Made by a program: the position numbers and the translations under genes
Notes under the pieces: generated by a model
What the model was told of the DNA's origin: nothing
The model's input: only the letters and a program-made list of their open reading frames with translations
Database searches by the model: none
In this document: positions 48,336-60,797 of the stretch, in pieces
How the letters are laid out: each line of letters starts with the position of its first letter
How positions within the stretch are numbered: position 1 is the stretch's first letter
NCBI GenBank assembly: GCA_903813345.2
Contig: CAIIXF020000010.1
Span: 9,600,349-9,664,348, forward strand
Direction of reading: 5' to 3'
Length of the DNA stretch: 64,000 nucleotides
Source: Owenia fusiformis
Lineage: Eukaryota > Annelida > Polychaeta > Sabellida > Oweniidae

Positions 48336-51300
48336 TCTGTGTAATGCTATATAAGATTTTTTCCATAAATCCTCTAAACTTCGCACTTTTTTCTGAAGAA
48401 TTCAACACACTTATTGAACATTCCTTTTGTACATGTATATACATCGATTATGTCAAAAGTTGATATATAATTCTAGAATAATCCCTATCATTAAAGAAAA
48501 TATAGATAATAAAGCGTGGCACTGTTTAAACAATGAGCAAGAAAGGTCCAGAAGGGGCCAGAAAGGCCCAAAGGGGCAATAAGTTGGCTAAAGGTGGGTG
48601 AGAGTGGGGGTCAGAGGGCACCACCTGCTCTGACCAACTAACAGGGGCATAATGCAGCCACGATCCAGCTAATTGGGGGCATGTGATTGTTCCCCGACCC
48701 CTGGGTCAACACATCCATGTGGCCCTCGACTGAGGGTAATAGGATGTTCTGGCCTCTGACCCTAGCATGATAATGTGGTTCTACTAGGGATCAAGGGTCA
48801 CACCTGGCTGGCTCACCATTAAAACACACTTTCACTGTCACATTCCTCTTGGGAAGTGGAACGATTACTGCCTATTGTTATATTGGAATAATGAAGGAGA
48901 TCTGTCACTAGGGAGTGGTAAGTTAGGGGGGTGGTGTGCTGATAGTGGTCAGGAAAATGGGGGCAAAGGTCCCAGCTGCCTGTTACAAGGACAATAGCTA
49001 CCATCTCTCCCCCCTGCATGGACACTTATACTGGCACATAGCTACAATACAATGACATCATCATCGAAACTAATTCCATTAATCAGATTTAAAAATATGC
49101 TAATGAGTGTCAAAGGTCCTCTATTGAAGCAATGACATTTGCTGCCTTTGTCAGGAAGGGTGAAAGTTGGGACATCGGGGATATACGGAACATCTATTTT
49201 ACAAGTTTTAACAAACAACATCTGTGCTAGAGTTTCATTGATATTTAGCCTTTGTCAAAGATCATGTCGTTTTTATAACATTTGATCTTATTTAAAGAAT
49301 TCCTTGATCTGTGTTGAACATTGTGATTTCCGGGAGGAGTGCATGAACTATAGGGTCATGCTGAATTATAATGCATTTTCTAAATCACTTAATCTCTAAT
49401 TTTAAAGAATAAACATTTACTGACGGGGTTAAATTCGACACCGATTTAATTGAAATGTTCATTTCTCTATAATAAAAAATTGTTAAATCCTTTATTGTGA
49501 GCAATGAGATTGAATAAAAGGTTGCAATAGGATATCTGATTTTCCAATGTAATTGTATAAATCTGCACTGAAAGTCACTGAGTTTGTACATACAGTATTT
49601 ATCAATTTATTTATTTACAATCAAAAAATATTCATTAATTGTTCTAGTATATATTATTATATGAAAAGAAGCAGAATTATAATGAAAAACCTTTGGTCCA
49701 TGAAAACCATAGGTGCATACAAAAATTAGCAATCTCGAGCCATCGATAGACACATAAACCCAACATTGTTACATACATACAAATCCAATATATCTTTTGA
49801 CACATGTGAACGATAGATATGCACACATCCTGAACAAAATCTAAAACCCAGACAAACGCAACTCCCCACCCAAAAAATGAACAAAACATTAAAAACAGCT
49901 ATTAATACAACAACAACAACATCAATATAACCCCTTGCCTTCAAAAAACAATCACTTTGATACTATCCATTCCATGAAAAAATGTCTCTGTGTACCTGCA
50001 GAGAAACCATCTGCAGTTTTATCTATTGTTATCCTTAGCTCTGGAAATGATAATGACTATGTGACCCTCAGAGACCTTAGGGGGACTTAATTTGAGGGGG
50101 CCTGCTCTAAGTATATGGGGTCCCCAAAGGTCGTACCCTAATTGAATTTTGACCAGGGGTCCACCATTATAGGTCAAAGTTCACCACCTGCCTTTAAAAA
50201 AGTCAGAGCAATAAAATCTTCCTGTAAACAGTCATCAATGCTCTCGTGTTAATGTCAACTTTATATCTTTTTTATGAAAATAACCCAGGTTTTATTGGGG
50301 TGTAAATTCAAATTGAAATACTCGGAATCTATTATCATGGAATCTGTGGGTTAGATCACTTGTCACTATGCACCGTTAGAGAATGCATTTTAGCAAATAA
50401 AGAACTGTTTTGTTTCTTTTATCATTACATTTATTTTATTGGACCATCTGCCCTATGTTGTTGTAAAACAAAATTCAAATACATCTATGACAGAAAACTA
50501 GGAATATATTGAAAAGTTTCTTCACGACAATACAAAGAGCATTAAATTAGACATTCAAGCTGAAAGGCCTATTGTTATGGGATGAAAAATCAGCGTCAAA
50601 AATCTCTAGAAAATACACATTGAAAATTATTCCCACGGATGTTGCTAAAAATAAGTAGAGGTATGTTAGCCTATGGGATCAGAGATCACGTGTGGCTGGA
50701 ACCAACTTGGACCCTGGCTTGTGCCTCATTGTCCCGTTACAACACTGCCCCTATGGAGAACACCTCTCCAGCATCACATTATGAAATTTGTATCAATTTT
50801 ACATCATTATAACGATAAAGCCAAGCCTGTTATAATTTTTTGATATTTTTATTAATATGACTTGAATTAATTCGTATGTTTGTTTGTTTGGTGTTTATTC
50901 CGAGAATTATTTTATTTGGACTATTGTGGGTAAACAATGGTTGTGGTTTGGACTAATGTGTGTCCATAATAGGTGAAGTTGAGGACACTGGGGTGAAATG
51001 ATAAAATTTCCCAAACTTTCAATTGGTCTACATATTAGTTTTAAAAATTGATTACATGTGGCCAAACAAATTATATGTGACCCGTTCAAGCAATAATGAA
51101 TAAATAATATGAATGTCATTGTAAAAATAAAAAATTAGAAAATGAATTAGAGCAAAATAAAAATCATAAATGATATCCATGATGAGTTTATATAATAGAT
51201 AATTATAAAAACATTAATACTGGTATCTTCATCAATTCATCAGTGTAATTAATTAATTTATGAAATAAAAAAATAAACAGCAAAAAAACTTCATTCTCCA

Positions 51301-52435
51301 ATTTGTTACATGAAGCAATTTAAAGTAGTTTAGATATTTAGTTTTTCATAGTTATGACTAATGTAATGATGTTATGATACAAAATGTCAATAAAAGTTAT
51401 ATATAAAACAAATTGACACAATAAACATTAATAAAAACAATATTTGTGGAGATGAAAAGTTCCAAAATGAGACAGTTTGTATTCTAGCCCCTCTACAATA
51501 AAACATATGGAAAGACACAAAAACTTGGCCATTATCACCAAAGAGTATAATGTTACACACGGAAAACCAGTGAAGCAGGAATATACTACTAGAATTCACA
51601 AAAGAGAGTAAAATACGCTCCCAAAGTTAATCAAGCCTACAATACATATTCAAGATGTTCAATAAAATGACAATAAATTTCGTTAAAGGTCCAGTATTAA
51701 TTAGCTGAATTGGAATCAACTATCACATAACCACCTATTACAATGTCAGTTTTAGGTGTCCTATGAAAATTATTGTAGCCACATCTATTAGGCATCGGCT
51801 TACATGGGTCCTATTGATGTATGTTAAATATGTAGAAGAATGGGCTATTCCTTATGGAGAGGCCTTTAATTTATAGCCTTTTGATCATACACATTTAACA
51901 TCACATTCTGGGAGCCTTTGTGTAAATAAAATGAAAAGTGAAATCAGACACTAAATATGCATGCTCCGAGAACCACATTATGATTCAATATGCAATTTTT
52001 AGGATATAAATAAATAATAAAAAGCATTATAGGCAGCATTTGAAAAACAAATATTCAGTACTTCACTTTTCTTCCAATAGAGAATATCTTGTTTGACATT
52101 GAAATTGATAAGAAAGATCTTGAAATTATACTGTATGTGTTTTTAATAAAATGAAGTGAATAAAAATAAAATACAATAATAATATAATAATATAAAAATC
52201 TCACATTTTGATGTTTTATTTATAAACTAGCTGCAGTTAAGCCAGCTATTATATATCATTTTGAACATTGGCATGAAAGAACAAAAAGAGATGTAACTGA
52301 TGTTTTTTCCTGACTTATATTACATAATTGATGGTCTTTTCGACCTGAAATATGTTTTCTAGAACATCATAAATCTTAAACATTCTCTGGAAAACAAGAC
52401 ATAAGATCTTATGAGAAAAAAAACATGTACAGTAA
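48336..52435. other. Gene-free stretch with a dispersed-repeat copy
   Basis: No supported gene. Bases 49465-49536 are the second copy of the short dispersed repeat at 36714-36783. The minus-strand frame at 48819-49025 was considered and not accepted. GC-richer patches occur at 48540-49020 and 50040-50200. Confidence 0.5.
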
Positions 52436-53030
52436 ACCCTGTAAAGTGGGACACCTTTGTAAGTGGAACACCTCCATATGTGGAACATAATATTCTGAGG
52501 TACATATGAGGTTCAACTAACTTGGGTTTAACTGTTTATATGAGAAGAAAACATGTACATTAAAACCTGTTAAGTCAAACAGTTCTCTAAGTGGAACAAT
52601 TCCACAAGTGGAACACAATTTGGAGGATCTAATATGTTCAACTTACATAAGTTTAACTGTATAAATTTTGAATTCAGAAAACATAAGTCAATGTGTGAAA
52701 CACAACAGAAATGTTTTTCAAGGTCCTGTCACCAAATGACTTCATCTAAAATGAACCTCTATAAGTGGAACACTTCCTAAGTGGACCTTAGATGTTCAAC
52801 TTACATAGGTTTAACTGCATATATTTAGAATTCAGAAAACATAAGTCAATGTGTGAAACACAACAGAAATGTTTTTCAAGGTCCTGTCACCAAATGACTT
52901 CATCTAAAATGAACCTCTATAAGTGGAACACTTCCTATGTGGACCTTAGATGTTCAGCTTACATAGGTTTAACTGTATATATTTAGAATTCAGAAAACAT
53001 GAGTCAATGTGTTAAACACAACTGAAATGT
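52436..53030. repeat. 158-bp tandem repeat with CAGTAAACCCTGT-like start
   Basis: GAATTCAGAAAACATAAGTC recurs at 52670, 52828 and 52986, an exact 158-base step, with nearly identical units (TGTTTTTCAAGGTCCTGTCA inside). The left portion (52436-52670) is a diverged version. AAGTGGAACAC words link it to the repeats at 37749, 44356 and 58916. Confidence 0.85.
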
Positions 53031-56000
53031 AAAAACGGTACGTGCAGAATATATTAGTACAAAAGGTATGAAGAAAATAATCTGGTCCAAAATCACATGT
53101 TCTTGAGAGTGCCCATAGAGAATACATTCTTTTCTGTAAAAATGAATTTCTTCTCCAATGTGAAAAAAAGTAAAAATGAATAAGTCCCTGGCATGAGATC
53201 CTTTTTAGTGTTAGCACTGCATCGGATCAAACTAATACCTATTTTAGAACCAAAAAGCTTTCTACTGAAAATGAAAAGGCTGTTTTCAACTGAAACAGTA
53301 TCCTATTTCCCATTATCAGTTTGCATTGAAAAAATGTCACGTCAAGTCACGTCACGATATTAAGAAGAATCCTAGTAAGCTAATCTTGTATATTTGTGGC
53401 CACATTGGCCAATGTTGGTCTAGTGTAACCATTTTTCTGTTGAGTAATTAGAAGTTATGAGTGATTCGAGCATTGTTTTGTATCCAGTGTGCTCATAAAG
53501 CATGATTGTGGTTACTCTTTATGATACTTTTGACACTTTCTAACCACATAGTGTGAGAGTCGTTTTACTTTGTGGTCTACACTTGTTCTGGATTTAAAGA
53601 AATTCCTTATTCCCTGTAACTGATTTATCAAAGTTTTAATTACTATTTTATTCTCGAGATAAAAATAATTCCGATGATACACTAAGTACAGATAATATAT
53701 TAAAAAGAATTAAAAAGTAACACCAGAAAATACAAAAATGAAAGTAATTTGTAACATATATGAATTAAGTATTTAGCTTGTTACACTGTTGAAAAAACTA
53801 CTTTGCATTTCTTTAATAATTTATGGCAATTAGAGATGTGTAAATGATAATTTGCTGCCCATTGTAATGCATTTCTAATTAGTTTCATTTTGGATGATGC
53901 TGTTTTTCAATTTTCTGAACGGTATAATATTTCAGTCATTAAAGTCACGAAGGATGCCATCTTGAAATATGATGAGGCATATTTTATTTATCATATTTTA
54001 AGAGAAAAAATTACACGTACAGAGCAACACTTTTAAAAACATGTTTCAGCTTATTCCTTTGTCTCCTTTTCTAAAACGCATTCTGAGCACTTCAAAGATA
54101 CTTCTTAAAAAAGAATAAGCACTTTTATTGGTAAGTAGAAAAGATTCTGTTTGGATTTTTCACTCCTTTTATGTAAGGCCAACAATGATTGTAAACTTCT
54201 AAAGGATAATCAATTAACCCCGGATATTCAAATAATGACAAATTCTTAAAATAGGACTTGAGGAACATCATATTTCACCACAATATTGGAAAAGGAGCAG
54301 TTTGAAAACTGGTTCTTTGAAATGTTTCAGCTTTTATTTTCTTCAAGAGACCTCCGTTGTAGACTGGAGATAAATATATTTCACACATAGACTTGAATTT
54401 TCTAACATTTGACCCAAAACACTTCATTCTGGCCAATGATACATGCAAACTTCAACTTGACGAGTTTGTTGCCGATCCCATGGTGATTGTGTATCACCAT
54501 AGCAACCCCCAGGGACCATCACCATAGTGATCTAACGCACATTCCTGCAACATTATCATTATCGAAAGTGGGTAATTCTCTACAATAGTGCTTTAATTGA
54601 TTATAACCTATGCCTCTATAATTTGTTTTGGACATTTGATTTAGGAGCTGGGAAGTCCTGGGATATATTTCTTCACGATAACTGACCAAGATAACTTGTC
54701 ACTGTCTTAATCATCCATCAATCTCTAACTGTTCCACATTGCTCTATCAATTCAGCCAAGATAACTTGCTTTGTACTTTGATAGCTGACTTTTTGTCTTT
54801 AGTTCCATTAAATAAATAGTTTCTAAACAGATAACTTTTCAATGTTAATTCCTTAATGACACTTCCTGAAACTATGGAAAGAATATGCTCAATTTTTACA
54901 AGGAACTGTTTCTTTTTCTTTTTGAGGAGAAATAATTCTACTAATGAAATAGAGTATAATTCTTTGTATACTTTTGTTTTTCATAGGGGCTCTCGCAACA
55001 GCTACCTTTTGTTTTTGGGTCATAAGGATCATCAGCATCAAAACTATTAAATTATCCATTAGTCAGAGGCTAGCTATTACTTAGCTTCTAGGTGCAAGGG
55101 TAGAAGGAACTAGGATTTACATCCTTAAACCCAGTATTTGTACATTTCAGCATACTTATCACACCAAAGAATTATGATAATAGTTTACAATTTCACTAAT
55201 GGAAATGTTATTTGACATGTTTCACTGTTATTTGATATAAGAATGATAGGCATGTTATATTTTATATCATCACCTTTCCTATAGACATTCACTTAAAGAG
55301 AGAATCAGATATAGCGAGCAGGCTAAACAAAAAATTGTTTCAATTTTATAATATTTTTGGCTCATGTCATTCCTTGTCATATCTATTTTCTAAAAATCAC
55401 AAAAGTGCATACTCTATCCCAGGAAAACTAAAGAGTTTTACAATAATGTATTATTTTTCTATAAGAATGGTTACCATTCTTATTATTTGGGAGAATTTAA
55501 ACATTTTTCACTCATTTTTGCACTTTGAATCATTCATAACTTCACCAATTTATAACATGTTGTGAATCTTTTGGGAGATATTGTATTTGATATTGTAAGG
55601 AATAGATTGGTAGGTCAATTATACATGTTGCTTGTAATTGTGTCACCCCCTATGGATCAGATTCTGCCTTTAATAACACATACATATCTAATTGCTCTTG
55701 AGGAAAAAGATGCCCCCTGCTCCGGCCTCTGACAATCCATTCAGGGTAGTGACAGGGTTACACTAATGAGCTACAACATAGAATAGCTAATATTGGGGAG
55801 ATGTTATGTTGAGGATACCTTTTTTATATACATGTTGATGTCTTTTGTCCCATATCTGTAATTCACACAATGAATCCCAGAAGAGAGTGTGGGAGTAAAC
55901 CAATGGGCTATATCAAAGACAAATGAATATACTAATGAGCTACATCACAGACATGATATACATGAAGATATACAAGATAAACCAATATATACGTAAAAAA

Positions 56001-56116
56001 GTCTGTATTTTGCAATCTAGACAAATGACCTGAAGAAGACAGGTGCAAACATTGCCAACAATTATACCATCTTCAGTATTATAAATTCATATCACATATA
56101 TCCCATAATTTACCTG
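53031..56116. other. Gene-free stretch
   Basis: AT-rich with no coding frame I would defend. The only structure noted is the palindromic RFX-like site at 54468-54506. Confidence 0.5.
54468..54506. promoter_or_regulatory. Inverted RFX/X-box-like palindrome
   Basis: ATGGTGAT at 54480-54487 pairs with ATCACCAT at 54493-54500 around a TGTGT loop. The outer GTTGCC (54468) and AGCAAC (54501) are also inverted. CCATAGCAAC is the inverse of GTTGCTATGG, an RFX half-site. Regulatory function is only inferred. Confidence 0.3.
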
Positions 56117-57629
56117 TCAAAGTTTCATGAGTTTTTGCCACACTAATGTGAACTCTGACCTTAGGCTGGAAAACCTGAAGTTATGAAGCCCACTATTTAC
56201 TCCACCATCTGGTTCAAAATCTAAAAAACAACCAGCTACAGTAAAACAATTGACAACTGATTGTTCCAAGAAAGTATACAGAAAGATGTGGTATTGACTT
56301 ACAACTTGGAGCCTAAGTGGCACCATTATTTACAAATCACTCCAAATTGGTCAAAGTATTTGAAACTGTTACAAACCATGAAAACAAACACGTATGAAAA
56401 TAAATAAATGCGAAATTGATATTTCTCCAGTAAAAAATGTGTAGTAGTGATTATTTTTTAGTTAGATGGGGGTTGACGTGATTAATGATTGTAATTATTT
56501 TGGCAATGGATATTCTCAGTAAACGAGCTGCTTGTTGCCGTCTATAGCCTTCCTAACCTCTAAACGCTCAAAATCAACCTGAAAAAAACCAAGGCATATT
56601 TATATCCCAATTAGATCATTCAAGAGCTAAAAAACAGCGCTATGTGGTAAAACTGTCAAAAAGTGTATGAAAATGTCAATATGGGGTCTACTACGTGACC
56701 TGCGAGTGTATGTCTGGTTTGCCCTATGACTGCTGTTTACTAGAAAAAACTAATTTTATTAACCTGTATTCTGATTTAATTATCATGTTAGGGTGATCTT
56801 TGTACACACAGGGTCAGCGTGTGGCAAAATTCAGTGACCTTTAATTTAGATCTAATATGCATGCTAAATCAGAAAAAGAATGAATGAAATTAATATCTTT
56901 TTTTCTTAAAAAGTTTAAAAAGAATAAACTCAGCAGAAATTTCAATTAAGGTTAATTTGTTAATTGATTAGAACAAAGTGCAGTTCATACATATTTCAGG
57001 TAGATTTTGATCAGGTGATATAAAATTTCATGGATCAAAAAGCAAAATAATTAAACTTTTTATAGGATGGTTTGAATCATTCATCAAGGAATTTCACCAA
57101 GATTAGTAGATCCCTCCCATACCAGAATATGAATCCACCCAAACTAGAAGTATCTCAAAACCTGTAAGGCTAGGCACTTTCTAATCACTTTGATCAATAT
57201 CCATTGCCTCACATGTAAATATAAATATACTATTTGTGATGAGAACACCTCCAAAGGTGAACACCCAATTGAGGAAATCCCAAAAGTATTTGAAAGTCAA
57301 GACAGGTGATATTGTACTTCAACCAAGTTCCTGATAACTAGGAATCCCTTGATATTCTCACATAAGCTGGCATTGTATAGAATGTAATGTAAAACACACC
57401 CAATGTGAGAAACGTCAAAGATAAGTCAGTCACTGAAGTGATGTAAGGTATTATACAGGACTTGCATCGAGACCTATCTAGATATGGTAGATGTTGAAAA
57501 TCAGAGTTAGAACTAAACCAAGTGATGAAGCATATAAAGATGTGAGGATGTGGCACTATCGGGAGCAGTTGACCTTACCTAGAGAATATTTCTGAGAAAA
57601 ATATATACTATGGAATGTTATGTCGTTTG
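56117..57629 (-). other. Two candidate exons, possible 3' end of an unidentified gene
   Basis: The minus strand offers an exon at 57579-57629 (TTGTTACAG acceptor, GTAAGG donor; peptide NDITFHSIYFSQKYSL) and one at 56117-56220 (GTTTTTTAG acceptor, ending in TGA; peptide begins FEPDGGVNSGLHNFRF). The first leaves in phase 1 and the second enters in phase 1, so they join without a break. I recognise no family, and no matching upstream exon is firm. A chance combination in AT-rich DNA is quite possible. Confidence 0.22.
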
Positions 57630-58684
57630 CTGTAACAAGTGATCTGGCCAGGGAATCTACTAATCCATATTCACCCAATCAATTTATATTGGAGGGACAC
57701 GAGGGAGAGATATATTAGAAGTGATGAATACTATATTTTGAGTTTTGTAAACATACAAAAATGATGTCTTGACCTTTGGTATCATTATATCCCGAATCTA
57801 GTGAATCTGTGACAATCGTCCACATAAATACACAAAACTATACAAAAAATGTTTTGAATGCCAAGTATATTTAATTAATGGATATTTAAAAAAATGCTTT
57901 CATAAAACGATTTTATTTTGCACTGCCATCTATGAATTGATTATAGATTTAATCACCCAATGAAACATTGTACAGTTGTTAGAGTGAACTGAGTCCACTT
58001 GCACTGTAACTCTGGGGTCAAAAAGACCCAAGATATCAAGAGGAGTGTTTTGTATCTTATCTTATAGTAACACATGACCATATCTCATTCAGCTTTTAAT
58101 AGAGCAATATGTATTTTATGAATAAGTTGATAACAAAGAATGATGTTCACTTTTTGTTAAGAGGTTCAGGTAGAGATAAAATGCAATAAAGAAATTATGA
58201 TTCAAAAAGATATGTAAATGTGTCCATTGCACAAAGGTGTTCATTACAACAAAGTGTTCATCAAGCCAGGTGTTGATCCATACTCAGATAAACTGTATAG
58301 TTTTTGATCCATACATGACCCAATGATCCACCACAGCCTGACAGGCCTATACCACTTGAACGTGGCATTGACACCCAAACAGATACTTCACATGCTTGCT
58401 CTTTGTTTTAGCAAATCTGTAAGTTGTCGTAATCTTTGTCTAACATTACAAGATCAGATTGCCCACTTGAAGGTAAGGTCAAGCAGTAACAGGTGACCAT
58501 GATCTATGATAAAAAACATCAGTCAGAATATAAAGCAAATATTAGCACTATTGGCAATAATGACATTTATGATACTTCTACTTTGGATATTATTGTTTTA
58601 GTGGCAGAAACATGTGTTTTATAGTATATTTGTATAGCTACCTTCTATAAAAACAGAATAAAAACGCATAAATAAAACAAGACA

Positions 58685-58815
58685 TTAACATGCAAAATGT
58701 CACCACCTACCATTTGTTACATATGCCAAACACCAACCACCGAATGCCGAACACCAACTGCTGAACACCATTCACAAAAAAGTTGGAGACCATAACACTT
58801 GTGGTGGCGACATAG
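58685..58815. repeat. Dispersed repeat, copy 1 (partner at 59800-59920)
   Basis: AACATGCAAAATGTCACCAC and the following ATTTGTTACATATGCCAAAC, then a run of GCCGAACACCAAC-like words, match 59800-59920 in the same order and orientation. Both copies end in a GGTGGTGACA / TGGCGACATA segment. This is a duplicated dispersed repeat of unknown type. Confidence 0.65.
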
Positions 58816-58915
58816 TTACATAGTTTAATCAAACTTTACTAGATCCTTCAACATGAGTGTTTATAAATGAGATCATTAAGATCACTACCCATATCATCAT
58901 ATAAATTATGTATGT

Positions 58916-59104
58916 ACAGTGAAACCTGTAAAGTGGAATAATTGGAGAACACCTTTGTTAGTGGAACACTCTTCAAAGTCCCAAGATCAACTGATTAAAC
59001 TTGCTTAGTGTTAAATGAACCTCTGTAAGTAGAATACCTTCCAACACCTTGGAATACTTTTTAAAGGTAGCAAAGGTATTCCACTGAGACACATTTTACT
59101 GTAT
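58916..59104. repeat. Possible pogo/Tc1-like MITE with inverted ends
   Basis: The left end reads TACAGTGAAACCTGTAAAGT and the right end ...CCACTGAGACACATTTTACTGTA, giving weak inverted termini (TACAGT / ACTGTA) about 190 bases apart. GTGGAACACT and TAAGTAGAATACC words lie inside. It relates to the sequence at 52436. Confidence 0.45.
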
Positions 59105-59799
59105 ATCCAGTATGTGAATATGTTTCCTTCAAAACATATGTGAAATAATTAAGATAAGTGTGCTGACCTTACTTACACCTTACAAGACCCCAGGTCAGGA
59201 GGGTCAGATATATTTTCATAACCTGTCAGGGGCCAACATTATAAGCAGTCAAAGTTATTTATTAACCAATCTTCAACTTCTAGATAAACACTGGTCAGAT
59301 ATAGGAACCATCTAACGAGGTAATATATAATATCAGTGATGTTATTTTACATTACTCACCCCTGGTTAAACCCAGTTATTTAACTAATCCCAATTTGAGA
59401 ATGATATCTTTCCAAACATGCCACATCTCGCTCAAATTGGATATTAAAAAGGCATTATGGTGAGTGAGTGTAGGCTTTACCTGTACATGCCGTATGTAAG
59501 GAAGAGAACGTGAGATGTGAGAACTAGGTTGATACCGGAGCACTGAACCTTGCTAACCATGAATCTCAACATGATAAAAGCACAGTGAGATTATTATAGA
59601 GAACAGTGAGATTTCACACCTGGATCCTAAATCCTGTTACAGGTCATTGTGTTATAATAAACGCTTTCTCCGCCACCATAAAGAGCAAGGAATTGCAAAG
59701 ATGGTAATAGAAAAATTATCAATCGTAAAAAAGGCAAAAAATTATCAATGGTAATAGAAAAATTATCATTGGCTAGGAATGTGAACAACAACAAGGCAT

Positions 59800-59920
59800 C
59801 AACATGCAAAATGTCATCACCTGTCATTTGTTACAGATGCCAAATGCCAGATGCCAACTGCCGTCACAAAAATGGAGACCATATCAAAATGTCACCACCA
59901 CTGTTGGTGGTGACATAAAA
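59800..59920. repeat. Dispersed repeat, copy 2
   Basis: Partner of 58685-58815. It is preceded by a small tandem duplication of GGTAATAGAAAAATTATCA at 59702-59768. Confidence 0.65.
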
Positions 59921-60581
59921 TGGGAAAAACTCTTAAGTTATCTAAAATCTTGACTCTATTGTTGTTCCAAATACACAACTCGCAAAATTACAGATGTAAA
60001 AAGACCTGTAAAAGATCCCCAAATGAAAGTAAATGGTAGAAGAAAAGACTATATCTATAACAATCTGATGTAAACCAGCTAGGCAGTCTGACATTCCATA
60101 GAGACCCTACTGCACAGTAATGGTATTGTGTTCCAAGTATATACCTATCAACATACCCACAGTTGTTTAGATCATAAATCTATTATCATTGCAGTAAACA
60201 CAAGATAATCAATGAAAGCACAATTTCTCATTTCATGAAGGAATTTGGCAAAATCTGCTCAACTTGATGCACTGATTATGTAATTTTGCATTGGAGTACT
60301 CTACAATAGTTTCATTTCATTTCTTCAAAAGAGAGATACAGCTACCATATTTACTACAAGCATATGGACATCAGAGTAGCTTTTCAAGCAAAACTATATT
60401 GCATCTTGCAGGATTCTTTATTGCTGGGAGCTCAGTTCTGTGTTTGCCCATTTTCAAATGTTGCCCATTGTGCATTTCAATAGTACAAGATGTCATGAAG
60501 CTTATACATTGATATCACTCGAGCATGGCAGGGTAGTTCACACTAGTGAACATTAGGGCCCTGGCTTATCAGGTCCAGTGA

Positions 60582-60797
60582 GTGTGTAGACACATACAAG
60601 ATAAGACCCTAAATGATTTATGTGAACTGGTGCTATCATATCAGAAGCTGGGATGGGAGTTCTACAGAATCTGGCTGATGTATGGAGGCAGTTTCTAAAA
60701 AAATATTAAAAGAACTGTGACAGAGGCTGAGCTGGAAACTGATGAGGACTAATTCATTGCCAGACTTGCACAAAAAGAAAAGTTGGACCCATGTTAA
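60582..60797 (+). pseudogene. Possible decayed coding fragment
   Basis: One plus-strand frame has 38, 17 and 14 codons separated only by TAA stops at 60696 and 60750 and ending at TAA 60795. The peptide looks coding-like across the stops (TLNDLCELVLSYQKLGWEFY; then TEAELETDED; then FIARLAQKEKLDPC). The local base composition is richer in G than the flanks. I recognise no family. It may be a dead gene or transposon fragment, or chance. Confidence 0.25.

Noticed and set aside
48819-49025. 68-codon minus-strand frame
   Set aside because: It sits in a CT-rich patch like others in the region; composition rather than coding explains it.
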